A stretch of 64,000 nt of DNA, taken from contig ONLH01000012.1 in assembly GCA_900318645.1 (NCBI GenBank), forward strand, positions 1 to 64,000, written 5' to 3'. The stretch is from an uncultured Prevotellaceae bacterium. Its GTDB lineage: Bacteria > Bacteroidota > Bacteroidia > Bacteroidales > Muribaculaceae. Shown here piece after piece: positions 7,802-16,212 of the stretch; position 1 is the first letter of the stretch, and every line of letters begins with the position of its first letter. Under the pieces are notes generated by a model that saw nothing but the letters and a program-made list of their open reading frames with translations, did no database searches and was not told where the DNA came from. The position numbers and the translations under genes were made by a program.

Positions 7802-9916
7802 TTACTCGTCGTCGCGACGGTCGTCACGGCGGGGACGGCGCGGGCCGTTGGGACGGGGACCGCGGTTGCCACCATTGCCACCAGGACGCGGACCATTGGG
7901 ACGCGGACCACGGTTGCCACCGTTGTTGCCATTGCCACCGGGACGGGGACCACGGTTGCCACCCTGGCGACGCTCGTCATAACCCTCGGGCTTGTCCTGG
8001 AGGGCACGCATCGACAGGCGGAACTTACCGGTCTTCTTGTCAATCTCGATGAGCTTGACGGTGACCTCATCACCCTCGTGCAGGCCGCTGGCCTCCATGC
8101 TCTCAAGACGATCCCAGCTGATCTCGCTGATGTGCAGCAGACCGTCACGGCCAGCCATGAACTCAACGAAGGCACCGAACTCAAGGATGCTGACCACCTT
8201 ACCGGTGTAGATCTGACCCTCCTCGGGGACTGCGGTGATGGCCTTGATGCGGGCAACGGCAGCCTCGATGCTCTCCTTGTTGGCAGCAGCGATCTCGATG
8301 ATTCCCTTGCCATCAACTTCCTCGATGCTGATGGTGGTACCAGTCTCTTCCTGGAGACCCTGGATAACCTCACCACCCTTGCCAATAACGGCACCGATGA
8401 ATTCCTTGTCGATAACCATGGTGACGATGCGGGGCACGTGGGGCTTGTAGTCCTCACGAGGCTGGGGAATAGCCTCGTTGATGAGGTTAAGGATGTGGAG
8501 ACGGCCTTCCTTGGCCTGGTGCAATGCCTGCTCGAGAATCTCGTAAGGCAGACCGTCGCACTTGATATCCATCTGGGTAGCGGTGATACCGTCAACGGTA
8601 CCCGTTACCTTGAAGTCCATGTCACCCAGGTGGTCCTCATCGCCCAGGATGTCGCTCAGCACGGCGTGCTTCACGTTACCCTCGTCGGTGATCAGACCCA
8701 TAGCGATACCGGCAACAGGCTTCTTGAGTTTCACACCAGCGTCGAGCAGTGCCATGCAACCAGCGCAGACGGTAGCCATCGATGATGAGCCGTTGCTGCT
8801 CAGGATGTCGCTGACGATGCGGATGCAATAGGGGTTATCCTCGGGGATCATGCGCTTGAGGGCGCGATGAGCCAGGTTGCCATGACCGATCTCGCGGCGG
8901 CTCACGCCACGGGGAGCGCGTGCCTCACCAGTCGAGAAGGCGGGGAAGTTATAGTGCAACAGGAAGCGCTCGTTCTCGTGACGCAGCACGTCGTCGATGA
9001 GCTTCTCGTCGTCCTTGGTACCGAGGGTCACAGTAGCCAGTGCCTGGGTCTCGCCACGCTTGAACAGAGCCGAGCCGTGGGGATAAGGCAGGTAATCGGG
9101 CTCACAGAGGATGGGACGGATCTCGTTGGTCTTGCGGCCATCCAGGCGGATGTGTTCGTCGAGGATGCAACGGCGAACGGCGTCGCGCTGTACTTCCTCG
9201 TAATAGCGCTTGATCATCGGTTCCTTCTCCTCACGCTCCTCCTCGGGGATGGTCTCCATGAAGTCGTCGTAGGCCTTCTGGAAGGTCTCGTTGCGCCACT
9301 GCTTGTCGGCCTTACCAGCCTGAGCCACAGCGTAGCACTTGGGATAAATCTCCTTGCGCACGCGCTCGTGGAGTTCCTCGTCGTCGGTCTCGTGGCAATA
9401 TTCGCGCTTGGCAACGCCCAGTTCCTTGGCCCACTCCTTCTGGATCAGGCACATGGGCTTGATGGCCTCGTGTGCAGCCTTCAAGGCGGCAATCAGGTCA
9501 TCCTCGCTCACTTCGTCCATTTCGCCCTCGACCATCATAATATTATCGTAAGTCGCACCTACCATCAATTCCGAGAACATCAGGATGTGAACGATGGTAT
9601 TAGCGTGATAATTTGAGGGGAACAGCGGCCTGAGGACACGGTCCACGAGACGGGCGGTCAAAATCTCATAGTCGCTGGCGCGGCCCTCGCGACGGGTGAA
9701 ACCGCCGGGGAAACGTCCATAAGCGGAGAACTTCTCCTTGTATTCAACAGTAAGGGGCATGAAGTCCACGCCCTCGTCGGCCTCCTTGGCCGAGCATACG
9801 GTGGCCAACAACATCGTGTTGTTGAACCTCAATTCAACAGCTCCATCGGCTTGCTCAGCAAGCTTTCCAGTCTGCAGAGTGATCTCACGTCCGCCACATA
9901 GCCGCCACACTTTCAA
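7802..9916 (-). CDS. pnp: polynucleotide phosphorylase, internally shortened
   Basis: 3'-5' phosphorolytic exoribonuclease of RNA decay. In order: first RNase PH-like domain ([32 protein letters not shown]), helical linker, second catalytic RNase PH domain ([61 protein letters not shown]), KH domain with GxxG ([15 protein letters not shown]), S1 domain ([19 protein letters not shown]) and an Arg/Gly/Pro/Asn-rich tail of about 60 residues. Odd: the frame has no ATG; the start given is TTG at 9916 (GTG at 9910 is also possible). At residues 114-118 the text runs from HILMFSE straight into LMVGATYDN, whereas family members have roughly 55-60 residues there (the DALAG/ASAALSISDIPFNGPI region). 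The second, catalytic core is intact. Either a real in-frame deletion or an assembly artefact. Confidence 0.9.
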   Translation of the reverse strand: MKVWRLCGGREITLQTGKLAEQADGAVELRFNNTMLLATVCSAKEADEGVDFMPLTVEYKEKFSAYGRFPGGFTRREGRASDYEILTARLVDRVLRPLFPSNYHANTIVHILMFSELMVGATYDNIMMVEGEMDEVSEDDLIAALKAAHEAIKPMCLIQKEWAKELGVAKREYCHETDDEELHERVRKEIYPKCYAVAQAGKADKQWRNETFQKAYDDFMETIPEEEREEKEPMIKRYYEEVQRDAVRRCILDEHIRLDGRKTNEIRPILCEPDYLPYPHGSALFKRGETQALATVTLGTKDDEKLIDDVLRHENERFLLHYNFPAFSTGEARAPRGVSRREIGHGNLAHRALKRMIPEDNPYCIRIVSDILSSNGSSSMATVCAGCMALLDAGVKLKKPVAGIAMGLITDEGNVKHAVLSDILGDEDHLGDMDFKVTGTVDGITATQMDIKCDGLPYEILEQALHQAKEGRLHILNLINEAIPQPREDYKPHVPRIVTMVIDKEFIGAVIGKGGEVIQGLQEETGTTISIEEVDGKGIIEIAAANKESIEAAVARIKAITAVPEEGQIYTGKVVSILEFGAFVEFMAGRDGLLHISEISWDRLESMEASGLHEGDEVTVKLIEIDKKTGKFRLSMRALQDKPEGYDERRQGGNRGPRPGGNGNNGGNRGPRPNGPRPGGNGGNRGPRPNGPRRPRRDDRRDDE

Positions 9917-9997
9917 AGAATTAACCTCAATTCACACATTAATAATAAGAAAACAAGACGAATAATAACCACAAATCACTCATTCACAGGATATTAT

Positions 9998-10078
9998 CAA
10001 CACGAATAACCATAAATGTTCACGAATGGTCATGAATAATAATATTAATGGCCATTCGTGGACATTCGTGTTTTTATA
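9998..10078. repeat. large imperfect hairpin between divergent genes
   Basis: TGTTCACGAATGGTCAT (about 10018-10034) pairs with ATGGCCATTCGTGGACA (about 10048-10064) with two G-U pairs. An outer pair ACACGAAT/ATTCGTGT extends it. The motif CACGAATGG/CCATTCGTG recurs within it. It sits between divergent pnp and the M16 peptidase gene; regulatory role unproven. Confidence 0.65.
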
Positions 10079-10151
10079 AGATGGTCACGAGGAGGCGAGG
10101 CCCAACTGTCAACTATTCATCCTATCTGTGCTCTATTATCCAAAAGATTAG

Positions 10152-10159
10152 TATCTTTG
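10152..10159 (+). promoter_or_regulatory. -7 element for the M16 peptidase gene
   Basis: TATCTTTG at 10152-10159, about 50 nt before the ATG. Only a weak -33 match (TGTG, 21 nt upstream) is visible. Confidence 0.55.
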
Positions 10160-10209
10160 CAGCCTGATAACCAACAATAAACCATTAATTACATTAATAA
10201 CCGATTGAA

Positions 10210-13113
10210 ATGAAGAAAATTTTCATGATGATGCTGGCCGCCCTGACGTGTCTGGGCATGGCCGCACAGAAGCCTGTAGCGACGTCGGTCCCTGGTGACC
10301 CGATGGCTACGCAGTGCTACACGCTGAGCAATGGCTTGAAGGTGTTCCTCAGCGTCAACCACCAGAGTCCGCGCATCTCGGCGCACATCGCTGTGCGTAC
10401 CGGTTCGCGTAATGACCCCGCCGAGACCACCGGTCTCGCCCACTATCTGGAGCACTTGATGTTCAAGGGCACCCAGCAGTACGGCACGAGCAACTATGCT
10501 GCCGAGAAGCCCCTGCTCGACACCATCGAGGCTCGCTACGAGCAGTATCGCCTCGTGAAGGATCCCGAGCGTCGCCGCGTGCTGTATCACGAGATCGACA
10601 GCATCTCGCAGCTGGCCGCCCAGTACAACATCCCCAACGAGTATGACAAGCTGATGGCCGGTATCGGTGGCCAGGGCACCAATGCCTATACCAGCACCGA
10701 CGTGACCTGCTATACCGAGGACATCCCCGCCAACGAGGTGGACCGCTGGGCCCGTATCCAGGCCGACCGTTTCCAGAACATGGTCATCCGCGGTTTCCAT
10801 ACCGAGCTAGAGGCTGTGTATGAGGAGTACAACATCGGCATCGCCCAGGATCAGCGCAAGCTGTTTGAGGCCATCAGTGCCAAGATGTTCCCCACCCACC
10901 CCTATGGTACGCAGACGACCATCGGTACTCAGGAGCACCTGAAGAACCCGTCGATCACCAACATCAAGAACTACTTCCACAACTACTACTGCCCGAACAA
11001 CGTGGCCATCTGTATGGCTGGTGACTTTGACCCTGCTGAGGTCATCACCATCCTGGAGCGCCACTTCGGCAGCTGGAAGCCCAACAACAACCTCTATCGT
11101 CCCGAGTTCGCTCCCCTCAAGCCCATCACTGCTCCCATCGACACCACCGTCATTGGTCAGGAGGCTGAGTTTGTTGCCCTCGGATGGCGCTTTGACGCTG
11201 CCAACTCGCTGCAGTGCGACACGATGGACGTCGTTGCCGAGATGCTCTCTAACGGCACGGCAGGTCTTATTGACCTGAACCTGAACCAGCCCCTCAAGGT
11301 GATGAGTGCCGGTGCTTTCAGTGATGAGATGACCGACTACTCGATGCTCATGCTGCTGGGCTATCCCAACGAGGGCCAGACGCTTGAGGAAGTGCGTGCG
11401 CTGCTGCTGGGTGAGCTTGCCAAGCTGCGTGCCGGCAACTTTGACGATGACCTGCTGGTGAGCGTGGTGAACAACAACAAGCTGCAGTACTTGCGCGCCC
11501 TGGACAGCAACGGTGCCCGTACCCGCCAACTGGTGAACGCCTTCATCAACCACGTGGACTGGGCCCAGGAAGTGGGCAAGCTGGACCGCATGGCCGGCAT
11601 GACCAAGCAACAGATTGTGGACTTTGCCAACCGCTACCTGCTGGACAACAACTTTGTGTGCGTCTATAAGCGCATGGGTGTTGACACCACCGAGAAGAAG
11701 ATTGACAAGCCCGCTATCACCCCGATTCCCACCAACCGCGACATGCAGAGCAACTTCGTTCGCAACATCCTGAGCGAGATCGTTGAGCCCATCCAGCCGC
11801 AGTTTGTGGACTACAAGAAGGAGATGACCGTGGGGCAGACCAGCAAGAAACTGCCGTTGCTCTACAAGCACAATGACCTGGACGACCTCTTCAGCTTGAC
11901 CTACAAGTATGACTTCGGCGGCACCGCCGACAACCGCTATGAAACGGCATTGAGCTATATGGACTTCCTGGGCACCAAGAAGATGAGTGCCACCGAGTTC
12001 AAGCAGCGCATGTACAAGCTGGCCTGCAACATCTCAATGAACGTTGGCGACAATGAGACCTATCTGACCTTGAGCGGTCTGAGTGAGAACATGCCCGAGG
12101 CCCTCAAGCTTGCCGAGGACCTGATGCAGAACGCTCAAGTCGATGAGGAGGCCTACAAGAACATGGTCGATGTTATCCTCAAGAGCCGCAACGACGCCAA
12201 GCAGAGCCAGGACGAGTGCTTCAGCCGCCTGAACGAATATGGCATGTACGGTCCCCGCAACGCGTACACCAACATCATGAGCGCCCAGCAGTTGCGTGAC
12301 ACCAAGCCCGCCGAGCTCATCAACCTCGTGAAGGGTCTGCGCGACATGCAGCACACTGTAGTTTACTACGGTCCCATGACCGAGAAGGAACTGAACAAGT
12401 GCCTGAGCAAGGTGCACAAGACCAAGAAGAACCTCGCCGCCGTTCCCGTGGGCACTCCTTATATGGAGCAGACCACCCCGAGGACCGAAATCCTGATGGC
12501 TCCCTACGAGGCCAAGAACATCTACATGGTACAGTACCACAACGAGGGTACCCAGTGGGCTCCCGAGCACGCTGCCGTAATCAACCTGTTCAACGAGTAC
12601 TTCGGCGGTGGCATGAACGGCATCGTCTTCCAGGAGCTGCGCGAGGCACGCGGTCTGGCCTATTCGGCAGCCGCCTACTACCGCCAGCCGAGCCGTTTGC
12701 CACATCCCGAGTATGCCATGACCTACATCATCACCCAGAACGACAAGATGATGGACTGCGTGCGCGAGTTCAACAACATCGTGGGCACGATTCCCCAGAG
12801 CGAGGCAGCTTTTGCCCTGGCCAAGGAGTCGCTGATGAAGAAGCTTGCTAGCCGTAGAACCGTTCGCGGTGCCGTGCTGAACAGTTACATGAATGCTCAG
12901 CGCCTGGGTCTGGACTATGACATCAACTCGGTTGTATTCAACCAGTTGCCCGACCTCAAGCTCAGCGACATCGTGAAGTTTGAGCAGCAGTCGATGGCCA
13001 ATAAGCCTTATCGCTACCTCATCCTGGGTGACGAGAAGGAACTGGATATCGAAGGCCTGCAGAAGATCGCTCCCATCCGCCACCTGACGCTGGAGGAGAT
13101 CTTCGGGTACTAG
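10210..13113 (+). CDS. M16 family zinc peptidase (pitrilysin/insulinase type)
   Basis: 967-residue exported two-domain metallopeptidase. Signal peptide to Gln20 (MKKIFMMMLAALTCLGMAAQ). The inverted zinc motif HxxEH is H78-Y-L-E81-H82 in GLAHYLEHLMFKGT, and the downstream acidic ligand region ELEAVYEEYN is at about 199-208. The second, non-catalytic M16 half carries ELREARGLAYSAAAYYRQPS at about 804-825. Length is typical of Bacteroidetes periplasmic M16B proteins that degrade peptides. Start supported by the signal peptide and the promoter 50 nt upstream. Monocistronic: a heptamer array and a terminator follow. High GC content creates long antisense frames that are not genes. Confidence 0.92.
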   Translation: MKKIFMMMLAALTCLGMAAQKPVATSVPGDPMATQCYTLSNGLKVFLSVNHQSPRISAHIAVRTGSRNDPAETTGLAHYLEHLMFKGTQQYGTSNYAAEKPLLDTIEARYEQYRLVKDPERRRVLYHEIDSISQLAAQYNIPNEYDKLMAGIGGQGTNAYTSTDVTCYTEDIPANEVDRWARIQADRFQNMVIRGFHTELEAVYEEYNIGIAQDQRKLFEAISAKMFPTHPYGTQTTIGTQEHLKNPSITNIKNYFHNYYCPNNVAICMAGDFDPAEVITILERHFGSWKPNNNLYRPEFAPLKPITAPIDTTVIGQEAEFVALGWRFDAANSLQCDTMDVVAEMLSNGTAGLIDLNLNQPLKVMSAGAFSDEMTDYSMLMLLGYPNEGQTLEEVRALLLGELAKLRAGNFDDDLLVSVVNNNKLQYLRALDSNGARTRQLVNAFINHVDWAQEVGKLDRMAGMTKQQIVDFANRYLLDNNFVCVYKRMGVDTTEKKIDKPAITPIPTNRDMQSNFVRNILSEIVEPIQPQFVDYKKEMTVGQTSKKLPLLYKHNDLDDLFSLTYKYDFGGTADNRYETALSYMDFLGTKKMSATEFKQRMYKLACNISMNVGDNETYLTLSGLSENMPEALKLAEDLMQNAQVDEEAYKNMVDVILKSRNDAKQSQDECFSRLNEYGMYGPRNAYTNIMSAQQLRDTKPAELINLVKGLRDMQHTVVYYGPMTEKELNKCLSKVHKTKKNLAAVPVGTPYMEQTTPRTEILMAPYEAKNIYMVQYHNEGTQWAPEHAAVINLFNEYFGGGMNGIVFQELREARGLAYSAAAYYRQPSRLPHPEYAMTYIITQNDKMMDCVREFNNIVGTIPQSEAAFALAKESLMKKLASRRTVRGAVLNSYMNAQRLGLDYDINSVVFNQLPDLKLSDIVKFEQQSMANKPYRYLILGDEKELDIEGLQKIAPIRHLTLEEIFGY

Positions 13114-13121
13114 GCTTTAGA

Positions 13122-13191
13122 TAGATAATAGATAATAGATAATAGATAATAGATATTAGATATTAGATTTTAGATTTTAGATTTTAGATTT
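13122..13191 (+). repeat. ten-unit heptamer array (TAGATAA to TAGATTT)
   Basis: Ten uninterrupted 7-nt units: TAGATAA x4, TAGATAT x2, TAGATTT x4. The array begins a few bases after the TAG stop of the M16 gene. It is the longest perfect-period array in the window. Confidence 0.9.
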
Positions 13192-13193
13192 TT

Positions 13194-13231
13194 AAGGGTC
13201 CTTAAGGTCGTTAACGACTTTAGGGACCTTT
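13194..13231 (+). terminator. intrinsic terminator, GGTCCTTAAGGTCG type
   Basis: A 17-bp stem with a TTAA loop (13211-13214), arms AAGGGTCCTTAAGGTCG and CGACTTTAGGGACCTT with G-U pairs, then TT. Nearly the same sequence occurs at 15080-15119. Confidence 0.8.
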
Positions 13232-13268
13232 TCTTAACGTCAGATGAGGGAAAGTGAACAATATTGCG

Positions 13269-13276
13269 TATCTTTG
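13269..13276 (+). promoter_or_regulatory. -7 element for the BspA-like gene
   Basis: TATCTTTG, 60 nt before the ATG at 13336. No good -33 TTG is seen at the usual distance. Confidence 0.5.
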
Positions 13277-13335
13277 CAAGACTGACAGAAACTCCAAACA
13301 ACCTGCTATACTTAACCACTAAATCATATTAAACT

Positions 13336-15051
13336 ATGAAGAAATCTTTACAATTTACCCGCTTGGCGCTGCTGGCGCTGACTGTGTTGATTGCCGCTTC
13401 GTCGGCCATGGCCTATGACTTTGAGGTAGGCGGCATCTACTATCGCAAAGGGAGACCCAATGAGGTCGATGTCACCTACAAAGATGATACCTACAACTCC
13501 TACTCCGGTAATGTCACCATCCCGTCGACCGTGGCATACAAAGGAACGACCTACACAGTGGTAGGCCTCGGCATGTCTACTTTTTATCGTTGCACCGGGT
13601 TGACCAGCGCGACACTGCCCAACACGATTCAGATAATCGGCAGTTCAGCCTTTTGGGGCTGTACCGCATTGACCGACATCACGATTCCCAACTCGGTCAC
13701 CGAAATCGATTATGACGCCTTCAACAACTGCTCTGCTTTGAAAAAGGTAGTTATACCTAACTCTGTTACTAAGTTGGGCTACTATGCATTTGAGAGATGC
13801 TTCTCACTTGAAGAGGTGACCCTGAGCAATCAACTCGAAGCTATCGAGTCACTGACCTTCTATGGCTGCACCAGCCTGAAGTCAATCACCATTCCCGCAT
13901 CGGTCAAGACTATTGGACATCAAGCTTTTGAGCTATGCTCAAGCCTTGAAAGTATCACTTTATCACGAGGTCTCAATACTATCCTGGATAATGCCTTCTG
14001 CTCTTGTGAAAGTTTGAGACAGATCACCCTTCCCAACACAGTTACCAGAATAGGCGACTACGCCTTTTACAAATGCTACAACTTGAAGAGTGCGACACTG
14101 TCATCATCTTTGGAGGCCATCGGATCAGGCGCCTTCCGTGAAAGCGGCCTGGAGAGCATCACCATCCCTAACTCGGTAAAGTCCATTGGCGGGTATGCTT
14201 TTTATGAGTGCCCGGCACTGCAACAGGCCAAGATTGGTGACGGTGTTACCGAAATCGGAGAGTATGCCTTCTACTTGTGTACCGAGATGACGATGCTCAC
14301 GCTGGGCAATCACTTGGAAACGATCCACAACAATGCCTTCAGAGGCTGTTCCAAACTGGCCGCGTTGAACATCCCTAACTCGGTCACCACGATAGAGGAC
14401 GATGCCTTCGCCTTCTGCCATGCCTTACAAAGCGTGGCCATCGGCAACGGGGTGAAGACTATCGGCAATTTCGCTTTCCATGAATGTGAGAACATGTCAA
14501 ATCTGGTCATTGGCAACAATGTCACCTCCATCGGCAACAATGGTTTTTACGGATGTCAAGCGCTCAAGAGAGTGGATATCCCCAACTCGGTGGATACCAT
14601 CGGCAACTGTGCGTTCTTGCTATGCCAAGGTTTAACCCAAATCAACATCGGCAGCGGCGTTAAGACCATAGGCTTTGGTGCCTTTGCCGGTGCATGGCAA
14701 TTGGCCTCCATCACCTGCCATGCCGCGACACCGCCGACATTCGTCATCGATGACAGCTGGTCCACGTTCAACGAGAGCGTCTATGAGCAGGCTACCCTTT
14801 ATGTGCCACAGGCATCCATCTCCAAATACAAGAAAGCCGAAATTTGGAAAAACTTCACCAACATCACAGCCATTGTTGACCGCATTCCCGGTGACGTGAA
14901 CATTGACGGCGAGGTGAATATCGCCGACGTGAACACCGTCATCGACGTCATCTTGAGCAACGGTCACAACATGGACGCAGACGTCAACAGCGACCATGAG
15001 GTGAATATCGCCGACGTCAACGCCGAGATTGACATGATCCTCAACAAGTAA
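13336..15051 (+). CDS. BspA-like leucine-rich-repeat surface protein with dockerin-like tail
   Basis: 571 residues, exported (signal peptide MKKSLQFTRLALLALTVLIAASSAMA). Residues about 70-480 hold some 16-17 LRR_5/BspA repeats of 22-24 residues, each with the pattern TIPNSVTxIGxxAFxxCxxL. The end (about 517-571) is two dockerin type I-like repeats (GDVNIDGEVNIADVNTVIDVIL and ADVNSDHEVNIADVNAEIDMIL) with calcium-binding Asp/Asn positions. BspA proteins of oral and gut Bacteroidales bind host matrix proteins; that role is inferred here. Its own promoter and terminator make it monocistronic. No cohesin is visible in the window to receive the dockerin. Confidence 0.88.
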   Translation: MKKSLQFTRLALLALTVLIAASSAMAYDFEVGGIYYRKGRPNEVDVTYKDDTYNSYSGNVTIPSTVAYKGTTYTVVGLGMSTFYRCTGLTSATLPNTIQIIGSSAFWGCTALTDITIPNSVTEIDYDAFNNCSALKKVVIPNSVTKLGYYAFERCFSLEEVTLSNQLEAIESLTFYGCTSLKSITIPASVKTIGHQAFELCSSLESITLSRGLNTILDNAFCSCESLRQITLPNTVTRIGDYAFYKCYNLKSATLSSSLEAIGSGAFRESGLESITIPNSVKSIGGYAFYECPALQQAKIGDGVTEIGEYAFYLCTEMTMLTLGNHLETIHNNAFRGCSKLAALNIPNSVTTIEDDAFAFCHALQSVAIGNGVKTIGNFAFHECENMSNLVIGNNVTSIGNNGFYGCQALKRVDIPNSVDTIGNCAFLLCQGLTQINIGSGVKTIGFGAFAGAWQLASITCHAATPPTFVIDDSWSTFNESVYEQATLYVPQASISKYKKAEIWKNFTNITAIVDRIPGDVNIDGEVNIADVNTVIDVILSNGHNMDADVNSDHEVNIADVNAEIDMILNK

Positions 15052-15079
15052 ACCGGAGGATAGTCGGAGATAACGGAAA

Positions 15080-15119
15080 TTAGGGTCCTTAAGGTCATTA
15101 ACGACCTTAGGGACCCTAA
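15080..15119. terminator. bidirectional terminator, twin of 13194-13231
   Basis: TTAGGGTCCTTAAGGTC (15080-15096) pairs with 15103-15119 over 17 bp with one G-U pair. It lies between the convergent BspA-like gene and the CDP-alcohol phosphatidyltransferase gene. Confidence 0.85.
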
Positions 15120-15139
15120 TGTATCAAGAGGACAATGAT

Positions 15140-16099
15140 TTATTCCATTGTTCCTAACTTTTCCAGGGCTTTCTTGCAGATGCCCTCGTGGCGGCAGACC
15201 ATGTAGATCAACAGGATGTTGAACACCACGATCTCGAAGACGAAATACAACCAGGGCACATTGCAGATCACCGTGATGAAGCAGACGATGATGCGGGTGT
15301 TGAAGGTGAGAATGTTGGTGTACTTCATCAACGGCAGGCTGAGCTGGCGGAAGTAATCGCGGAATTCCTGGCTGGGAACGCCGTCCTCGCCGTAACGCTC
15401 GTTCAAAGCGGCACGCAGGCGCTGCATCTTGGGCGTCAGGCGCTCCTGGTTGGCGGTATAGCCGCTGTAGAAGAACAACGGCAACTTGCTCCAGAAGTTC
15501 CTGCCCCACTCCAGTTGATGATACTGCTCCTTGAGCTTGGCAGCACTGTCGAGCTCACTGCCCTGCTGTCCCTTGAGGAAGAAGAGGTGGAACTGGCGGT
15601 AACAGTCGGCCATGGCAGCCTGCAGTGCATGGCTGATGCCCGAGAGGATAGCCAATGTCCAGATCAACCACTCATGCTGTGCAAAGAAATGCTCTCCCGT
15701 GATGCTGTCACCGAAGTGCAGTTCCCTGAACACCAAGGCAAAAGCGATGGCGGCAAACCAGAAGTCGCCACTCACGCCGTCGAGGATGCGTCCCATGCGG
15801 GAATATTGCTGCGTGAGGCGTGCCAACTGTCCATCGGCGCTGTCAAAGGTATCGGCCCAGGTGATGAGTAGCATACCCACCCAGTTGAGCCAAGCCAGAT
15901 AAGGCTGCTGGAAGTAGAGCATGATGCCTCCAGCCACACCCATGAAGATGCTTGCGACGGTGATGGCATTGGGGCTTACACCCAATTTCTGAAACAGTTT
16001 TGCCCACAAGAAGCCAAGGGGGCGATGGAAGTGGAGGTCAAACCACTCCTCGGTGTCGGTTGACTTGAGCGATGCCTGATATTCTTCTTTTAATGTCAT
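15140..16099 (-). CDS. CDP-alcohol phosphatidyltransferase family protein
   Basis: 319-residue inner-membrane enzyme expected to join a CDP-linked lipid (or CDP-alcohol) to an alcohol. The signature begins D-S-A-D-G-Q-L-A-R at about 103-111, continues with eight residues and G-R-I-L-D, and ends G-V-S-G-D; the last Asp is one residue later than in the strict DxxDGxxARx8GxxxDxxxD motif. About six hydrophobic segments. It is longer than bacterial PgsA or PssA, with a soluble N-terminal part and a middle insert (about 180-230). It follows the ATP-grasp gene on the same strand through a composite repeat spacer. The alcohol (inositol, glycerol or other) cannot be told from sequence. Confidence 0.82.
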   Translation of the reverse strand: MTLKEEYQASLKSTDTEEWFDLHFHRPLGFLWAKLFQKLGVSPNAITVASIFMGVAGGIMLYFQQPYLAWLNWVGMLLITWADTFDSADGQLARLTQQYSRMGRILDGVSGDFWFAAIAFALVFRELHFGDSITGEHFFAQHEWLIWTLAILSGISHALQAAMADCYRQFHLFFLKGQQGSELDSAAKLKEQYHQLEWGRNFWSKLPLFFYSGYTANQERLTPKMQRLRAALNERYGEDGVPSQEFRDYFRQLSLPLMKYTNILTFNTRIIVCFITVICNVPWLYFVFEIVVFNILLIYMVCRHEGICKKALEKLGTME

Positions 16100-16212
16100 G
16101 TTTTTCGGTTTTTAGTTTTTTTCTAGAACTTCCAGATCATCCAGATAGTCTAGATCATCTAGAAATACCAACTTCTCACTCCTAACTTCTAACTTCTCAC
16201 TCCTAACTAATC
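16100..16212 (-). repeat. composite heptamer-nonamer-heptamer spacer
   Basis: Minus-strand order after the ATP-grasp stop: six heptamers GTGAGAA/GTTAGGA type (16171-16212, overlapping the TGA stop), five nonamers TCTAGANNN (16122-16166), then AACTAAAAACCGAAAAAC running to the next ATG. It has the same order and orientation as 57624-57745. Confidence 0.85.

Noticed and set aside
7714-9616. Several 250-335-codon frames over pnp in other frames
   Set aside because: Ser/Arg- or Thr/Gly-rich translations produced by the codon bias and the Arg/Gly-rich tail of pnp; no recognisable domain.
10807-13083. Two frames of about 350 codons antisense to the M16 peptidase gene
   Set aside because: Low-complexity His/Val/Leu translations and no start context; shadows of the coding strand.
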